Translations under genes and position numbers: made by a program
Assembly: GCA_029204225.1 (NCBI GenBank)
Contig: CM055106.1
Location: 42,920,368-42,984,367, forward strand
Origin: Diphasiastrum complanatum
Taxonomy: Eukaryota; Streptophyta; Lycopodiopsida; Lycopodiales; Lycopodiaceae
Direction of reading: 5' to 3'
DNA: 64,000 bases
Shown: positions 58,872 to 64,000 of the stretch, piece after piece
Position numbering within the stretch: the stretch's first letter is position 1
Layout of the letters: each line of letters starts with the position of its first letter
Notes under the pieces: model-generated
Database searches by the model: none
What the model was told of the DNA's origin: nothing
Seen by the model: only the letters and a program-made list of their open reading frames with translations

Positions 58872-59391
58872 AGCATGGTTTGGTGGTACAACATGTACTT
58901 TCAAGGACACTACCTTTTTTAAGTAGAAATGCACTTTTGTATTATTATACACTATTTTCAACTAATACATTTGACTTGCACTAACTTTTTAACTGTACAT
59001 TGCAAGTAGTCATATAACATATCATTGGAAAGCGCTCGTGAAGCGCTTCCTAAGCACCAAACTTCGCTAAATTTGGACCTACCACTAAGAAGTTATGTCA
59101 TTTTTAATGTGGACTCAAAAAATTATGATTAATAAAATCCCCATACTTTTGACTTGCCATAACTTTTCAAACGTAGATCAAAAGTATGTTATCTAACATA
59201 TCATTGAAAAGCACTCGTCAAGCGCTTTCTAACGCACCAAACTTTATTGAAATTGGACTTTTCACTAAAAAGTTATGTCATTTTTAATGTGGACCTAAAA
59301 CAATTATGAGTAATAAAATCCCCAAAAAGTGAAATGTACTACCAAAAGGTACAATGAAAAGGGTTCTTTTTTTGTACCACCAAACCATGCT
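58872..59391. mobile_element. MITE, 520 bp, perfect 20-bp terminal inverted repeats, TTTA target duplication
   Basis: Left end 58872-58891 reads AGCATGGTTTGGTGGTACAA and 59372-59391 is its exact reverse complement. TTTA flanks both sides (58868-58871 and 59392-59395). It has no coding capacity, so it would depend on a transposase in trans. Inside, a unit of about 175 bp is tandemly duplicated (about 58968-59141 and 59148-59324; both start TTTGACTTGC and end AATAAAATCCCCA). Superfamily not assigned: the ends do not match the CACTA start. Confidence 0.93.
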
Positions 59392-59654
59392 TTTAGCCCA
59401 TTAATGATCTTGGTTTGCCTCCATATCAAAAACCCTACCAATAATGTGGACTAGATTCAATATCTCCAACATTCAAAATTGAATCCACCAAACTCGACCT
59501 CCTACTATTGCCCTCACTTTCTAAAAGTGGTAATTCAAAAACATTTGAACTAAAATAGCTTTGAAATGACAATCTCTAAGTCTAATATGAAAATTGGCCT
59601 CAATTGCCAAATAAACAAATATGATCAAAGTTGAATAAACTAGTTATCTCTCAC

Positions 59655-61855
59655 ACTTTGTTTTTCATCACCTGTGTTGATGATTGCTCCCGATTTACCA
59701 GAACTATGTTCATCAAGAACAAGTCCGAAGCATTCAATTGTTTCAGAGATTATAAACAGTTCGTTGAGACTCAAACTGGTTAGAAGATCAAGACCCTGTG
59801 GTTTGATTCTGGGGGAGAGTACATGTCTGCTAAAATGGCAGACTATTTATCTTCATGCGATGTGCACCATCAGTTTACTGCCAGCTACACACCACAACAG
59901 AACGGCGTAGCTAAAAGAAAGAATCGAACATTGTTGGAAGCTACACGATCCATGACAGTCAATGCTCAATTACCCAAGAAATTTTGGGCTAAGCAATTTC
60001 TACATCCTGCTATCTGCAAAATTACTCCAACACTATGGTAGTTGACTCCAAAACTTTGCTTGAAGTCTACTATGGTTACAAATCTTCATTGGCTACTCAA
60101 CATCACATAAGGCATACCGCATTTACGATGTTGATACAGGTCAGATCTCAATCAGCCGAGATGTTGTCTTCCTTGAAGAAATTTTTTTTGATTTTAAGCA
60201 GAAGCAACAAATACAGGAGTTTGTGCCAACAACTCCATTCACCGCCGATCGGCCCAGACCTACGAGCGTTCAACCACAATCTGAAGATATCCCAGCCATT
60301 CACCCAGGAGAGACATTTGCTCAGGAACATATAGTTGAAGATTTACACGACAACGACAACAATCTGATTGTTTCATCCCTTATGCGTTTATCAGTCATGA
60401 TGAACCTGCCTCTGTTGCAGAAGCATTGTCAATGTCAGATGCAGACAAATGGAAATCTTCCATGGACAATATCTAAGTGGAAAGCTCGTTTAGTGGTTAA
60501 AGGATATTAGCAAGTATATGGAATAGATTACACTGACACTTTCAATCTAGTGGTAAAGCATCAATCTATTCGAACCTTGTTGGTTATAGCTGCTGCAGAG
60601 GATTTGGACATTTATCATATGGACATCCAAACAACATTCCTTTACGGATATATACAAGAAGACATTTTCATTTATCAACCAAAAGGTTACGTCCTCAAGG
60701 TCAAGAGCATATGGTATGTAAATTGCATAAGGCACTTTATGGCCTCAAGCAAGCTCCTAGGGCTTGGTATGAAAGAATTAATCACTTCTTGTTGCAGCAC
60801 AATTTTACTTCTTGCTCCGCAGACTCAAATGTATATCTCAAGTGTAAAGGGCCAAGCTATGTCATAATAACATAATATGTCAATGATTCTTTAATCATCA
60901 ACAATTAAAATCATTTATTACTTGAAACCAAATCTTGGCTTTCAAAGGAATTTGAGATGACTGATTTAGGCCAGTTCATTACCTACTTGGTATGGAGATC
61001 ACCAGAGATCGCGCAAGCAGAAGGATCACTTCCAAGAAGCCTATTTAACCAATGTACTTCGCAGATATGGCATGGAGGATTATAAGACTATAAATTCACC
61101 TATGGATCCAGGATCCAAGCTATCAAAAGACTTGTGCCCCAGAACTGAAACAGAACATAAAGAAATGTGCAAATACCCTTATTAGTCGATAATCGAATCG
61201 ACCATGTATTCTATGATCTACACACGGCCTGATCTAGCACATGCGGTGCACACTGTCACAATACATGTCCAGACCAGACTTACAACATGGGAAGGCTCTG
61301 CAAAGAATATTGAAGTACATTCAGGCTACGAAACATTGTGCTTTGTGATATAATGGTAATATAGAAGCTACACTTACATTAATCACTTATTTAGATTTAG
61401 ATTGGGCAGGAGACATGGACAACAAAAAGTCCACATCTGGTTATATTTGTTTTCTTGCAGGAGAAACCATTTCATGGAACAATAGAAAGCATAAATGCAT
61501 TTTGTTGTCCTCTACAAATCAGAATATGTTACAACTACATTAGCAGTGAAGGATTATTTGACTCAGAAGGTTACTACATGATCTGCAATTCCCACATATT
61601 GGTCCAACTACACTCCAGTGCGACAATCATAGCTGCATAGCTCTATCTTTGAACCCACGAACTATACTAGAACTAAAGCATATAGAAGTTTAATTTCATT
61701 TTCTTATAGAGAGAGTTCAGAATAAAGATGTTGTACTAATTTACTATCATACAGACAATATGTTGGTTGATATTTTGACAAAGCCTTTGGTAAGAGAGAA
61801 ACATTCTACTTTAGTAGGTATGTTAAGTCTCAATTTAAATTCAGATTTATAGTAG
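59655..61855 (+). pseudogene. Copia integrase, reverse transcriptase and RNase H, many breaks
   Basis: Plus strand: ITCVDDCSRFTRTMFIKN, FDSGGEYMSAKMADYL and PQQNGVAKRKNRTLLE (Lys where the catalytic Glu is usual) from the integrase. Reverse transcriptase gives WKARLVVKGY, IYHMDIQTTFLYGYIQEDIF and, in another frame, LYGLKQAPRAWYE-like sequence near 60740. RNase H gives LDWAGDMDNKKSTSGYICFL, LLSSTNQ, then YHTDNMLVDILTKPLVREKH and the stop at 61850. The integrase beginning, gag and 5-prime LTR are missing; the copy starts 264 bp after the MITE. Confidence 0.87.
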
Positions 61856-61857
61856 TA

Positions 61858-61871
61858 AGCTTAAGGGGGAG
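61858..61871 (+). promoter_or_regulatory. Copia polypurine tract
   Basis: AGCTTAAGGGGGAG directly before the LTR start; primes plus-strand synthesis. Confidence 0.9.
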
Positions 61872-62902
61872 TGTTGGAGTTAATCTTACTCCTACTCATC
61901 CTATTTGCCCTCCTATTCACTCAGATAAATCACTCTCTCAAAGCAGTCTACAGAAATAAACTGATTGTCACACAGTCACAATTTCATTTGCAAGCTTAAA
62001 AATACGACAAAGTCCTCTACTTAACATTTCAAGCATGTTGAGCACAAAAGGCTTTGCAAAAAATGTGACAAATGTGTTCTACTCGGGATTTCGGGCCATT
62101 TCAGGCACCCAAGAAATCCAACATTATTTCAGGAATTTGACAAACCATAGATTTACACAGGATTTCACGTATAGTCTGTCTACGTCTTCACGCTCTAGTC
62201 AATAACCGATCTATTGATCAATTAAACAACTATTAATGATCTTGTGATTGTAAATTAGAATAACACAAGATCATCTGATAGCTATATAAGGAACTGAGAG
62301 ATGAAGATATAATGAATGATCATCAATACAACAAAAATAAAACCACCAGAATTAGTTTTCAGTATCTGACTTCTCAGAGTTATAGATCATTTCGAGAGAG
62401 TAAAAATTATTCAAAACTATAGTGATTGTCTTGTTTCTGTAAGTAGGATCGCACACTTATCAGCGTAATTGTCTTGTGATCTAATAATTGTTATTACAAC
62501 ATTTTATATATAGAATCGTTGTTGTTCTATCACCTTGCATTTGTGCTGAAATTCAATGTTTGAATGTTTCTTACTCTTTCTCGCTTATTGTTTTTATAAA
62601 TGAAGAAATGTATGCTTGTCATAGACGCCTAACTGTATCACATTTCTTTACATTCAAACTATCAGTAACAGTGAATTGCATGGTTGTCTCAGACACCTAA
62701 TTGTTTCTGCAATTTCTCTGTATGGTTGTCTACAACACCTAATTTGATACTTCAGACATTCAACACAATCAGAACTTCTCTATTATTTCTTGATTCTCCA
62801 AGTAATCCAATATCTCTGTTTATCGTTTCATCGATTTCTTTGTTGACGGGTTGACGACCGGTGACTCCGCTACGACCTAAGCTCATCTCTGTCCCGCCAA
62901 CA
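61872..62902 (+). repeat. Copia 3-prime LTR, about 1031 bp
   Basis: Starts TGTTGGAGTTAATC after the polypurine tract and ends CCCGCCAACA; TGTTGG/CCAACA are inverted ends. A sequence like GTTGTC..AACACCTAA recurs three times near 62600-62750. The following bases are TAAAC. Confidence 0.8.
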
Positions 62903-63120
62903 TAAACAACATAGTACCAAGGACTCAAATTCCCTTATCGGGTACCCGCTTGGAACCTTCGCCAAGTTTCCAGAACATTCTATTTATAGTAGAATACTAT
63001 TTTTGAGTTTGACGAAGATTCTTCTTGTCCAGATCATTGAAAATCTTGATTTTTACCCTCGCCAAACTACAGAAACTATGTTTTCTTATTTCAGAAACCT
63101 TCGCCGAGTAAAATTAAAAT

Positions 63121-63342
63121 GGGAAAGCGAAGAATGGTTCGAGATTACATTGAAAGGGTGAAACGTCCCAGATCTGAGTGCGAACCTGAGCTGATTAACG
63201 AAAATGCCATGATTATGTGGTTTTTGTCAGGTCTACCTAAACGGATCAGATGTGAGTTGAAACGTCATAATGAGTACGCAATGTTGTAGAATGCTGTGGA
63301 CGATGCAATTCAGGAGGAGGATGAAGATGCAATTTGCCTTTA
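63121..63342 (+). pseudogene. Gypsy gag fragment
   Basis: Open frame with RMVRDYIERVKRPRSECEPE, then MIMWFLSGLPKRIRCELKRH, the helical core typical of plant Ty3/gypsy gag (retrotrans_gag). One TAG at about 63288, then an acidic tail and stop. No zinc knuckle is present before the deletion junction. Confidence 0.65.
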
Positions 63343-64000
63343 AAGATTATCTACAGAAATTTCCACCTGGATCGATTGGAGGAAGTATTTGAAAGATGTC
63401 GCAAATATCAAATTTCTCTAAATCCAGAAAAATGCTAGATATGGGTTTTCCACGGAGTTGTGCTTGGCCATGTGATATCGAGATATGGTATTGCCACAAA
63501 TTATTCTAAGATCAAGATTATTGTGGAATTATCACCGCCAACAACGATTCGTGGAGTTTATGTGTTTATGGGTCATGCGAACTACTATCGAATTTTTATT
63601 ATCTTCTTTGCAGATTTAGCACGACCTCTATACAAACTGACTATTGTTCCTATTTGAATAGTAGAGGCGTTAGAAGCCTTTAAAAAATTAAGAAAAAACA
63701 TTAACTTCAGCACTGATACTACGTTCTCTAGATTGGACGATTGAATTTCATGTTCACACGAATGCCTTGAAATATGCCATTGGATCAGTTTTGACGCAGC
63801 CAGGTAACTATAAGAAGGATTATCCTATACGATTTGCAAGCAAATAGTTTACAGATCCAGAGAAGAATTATTCAACAACAGAACGTGAAGCGTTAGCCAT
63901 GATTTTTTTTGTTCGAAAATTTCGTCATGGAAACACACTTTGCATTTTATAAGGATCACCAGCTGTTACTTTACTTGGTAAACAAGACGTGCGATACTGG
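63343..64000 (+). pseudogene. Gypsy reverse transcriptase end and RNase H
   Basis: LDRLEEVFERCRKYQISLNP starts in the reverse transcriptase thumb. VVLGHVISRYGIA, TIRGVYVFMGHANYYRIFI and FADLARPLYKL follow at 63453-63655. RNase H motifs (the TERE-type sequence reads as fragments NYSTTEREALA near 63865) are split by stops and frame changes. The integrase would be beyond the window. Confidence 0.85.

Larger units (their letters stand above)
62940..64000 (+). mobile_element. Ty3/gypsy retrotransposon, internally deleted, runs off right edge
   Basis: A gag piece is followed almost directly by reverse transcriptase, so the protease and the first half of the reverse transcriptase are gone. RNase H continues to the right edge with stops and frameshifts. 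Confidence 0.82.

Overview
This looks like nuclear DNA from a large, transposon-rich genome of a non-seed land plant, with a fern or homosporous lycophyte as my best guess. Three things support this. The left side carries a chloroplast-targeted 3-ketoacyl-ACP synthase I gene with plant-type introns. The right half carries a four-exon gene of the microbial-type terpene synthase-like (MTPSL) family, which is known from non-seed plants and not from seed plants. Almost everything else is plant-type transposon debris: Ty1/copia, Ty3/gypsy, LINE, CACTA, Helitron and MITE.

Layout. 1-3540: minus-strand LINE whose 3-prime end runs off the left edge. 3979-4088: compound microsatellite. 6052-7621: 5-prime half of KASI on the minus strand, with its presumed promoter and 5-prime leader to about 8300. 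8330-12500: AT-rich, repeat-derived DNA without genes. 12900-17040: an unusual decayed unit. It has a minus-strand gene that I read as a beta-class DNA amino-methyltransferase with a possible BAH-like upstream part, divergent from a plus-strand transposase-like gene. 17049-20255: 5-prime LTR and about two thirds of a copia element inserted at the broken end of that gene. 21407-22450: a long open frame of unknown function. 22514-25007: two clusters of a GCGTGGAT motif around a spliced Transposase_24-like gene. 26678-28931: CACTA (TNP2) transposase pseudogene. 33477-38437: a complete copia insertion (516-bp LTRs, TAGTT target duplication) with an internally inverted segment, sitting in a locus of repeated units. 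40115-41020: Helitron helicase end. 42409-43160, 45719-47055 and 52530-55050: further copia pieces. 47878-49507: the MTPSL gene. 56284-57148: second LINE. 57614-57877: gypsy chromodomain fragment. 58872-59391: a 520-bp MITE with perfect 20-bp ends. 59655-62902: copia 3-prime half with its LTR. 62940-64000: internally deleted gypsy.

Function. Only two genes look like host genes. KASI extends acyl chains in plastid fatty-acid synthesis; here only its first half, including the active-site Cys, is visible. The MTPSL would cyclise or ionise a prenyl diphosphate to a mono- or sesquiterpene; its splice structure is intact and its diphosphate-sensor Arg and NSE triad are present, but the C-terminal Arg-Tyr pair reads Leu-Tyr. 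The most unusual item is the transposon-like unit that pairs a DNA methyltransferase with a transposase-like protein. All protein assignments are by eye from motifs; no database search was possible.
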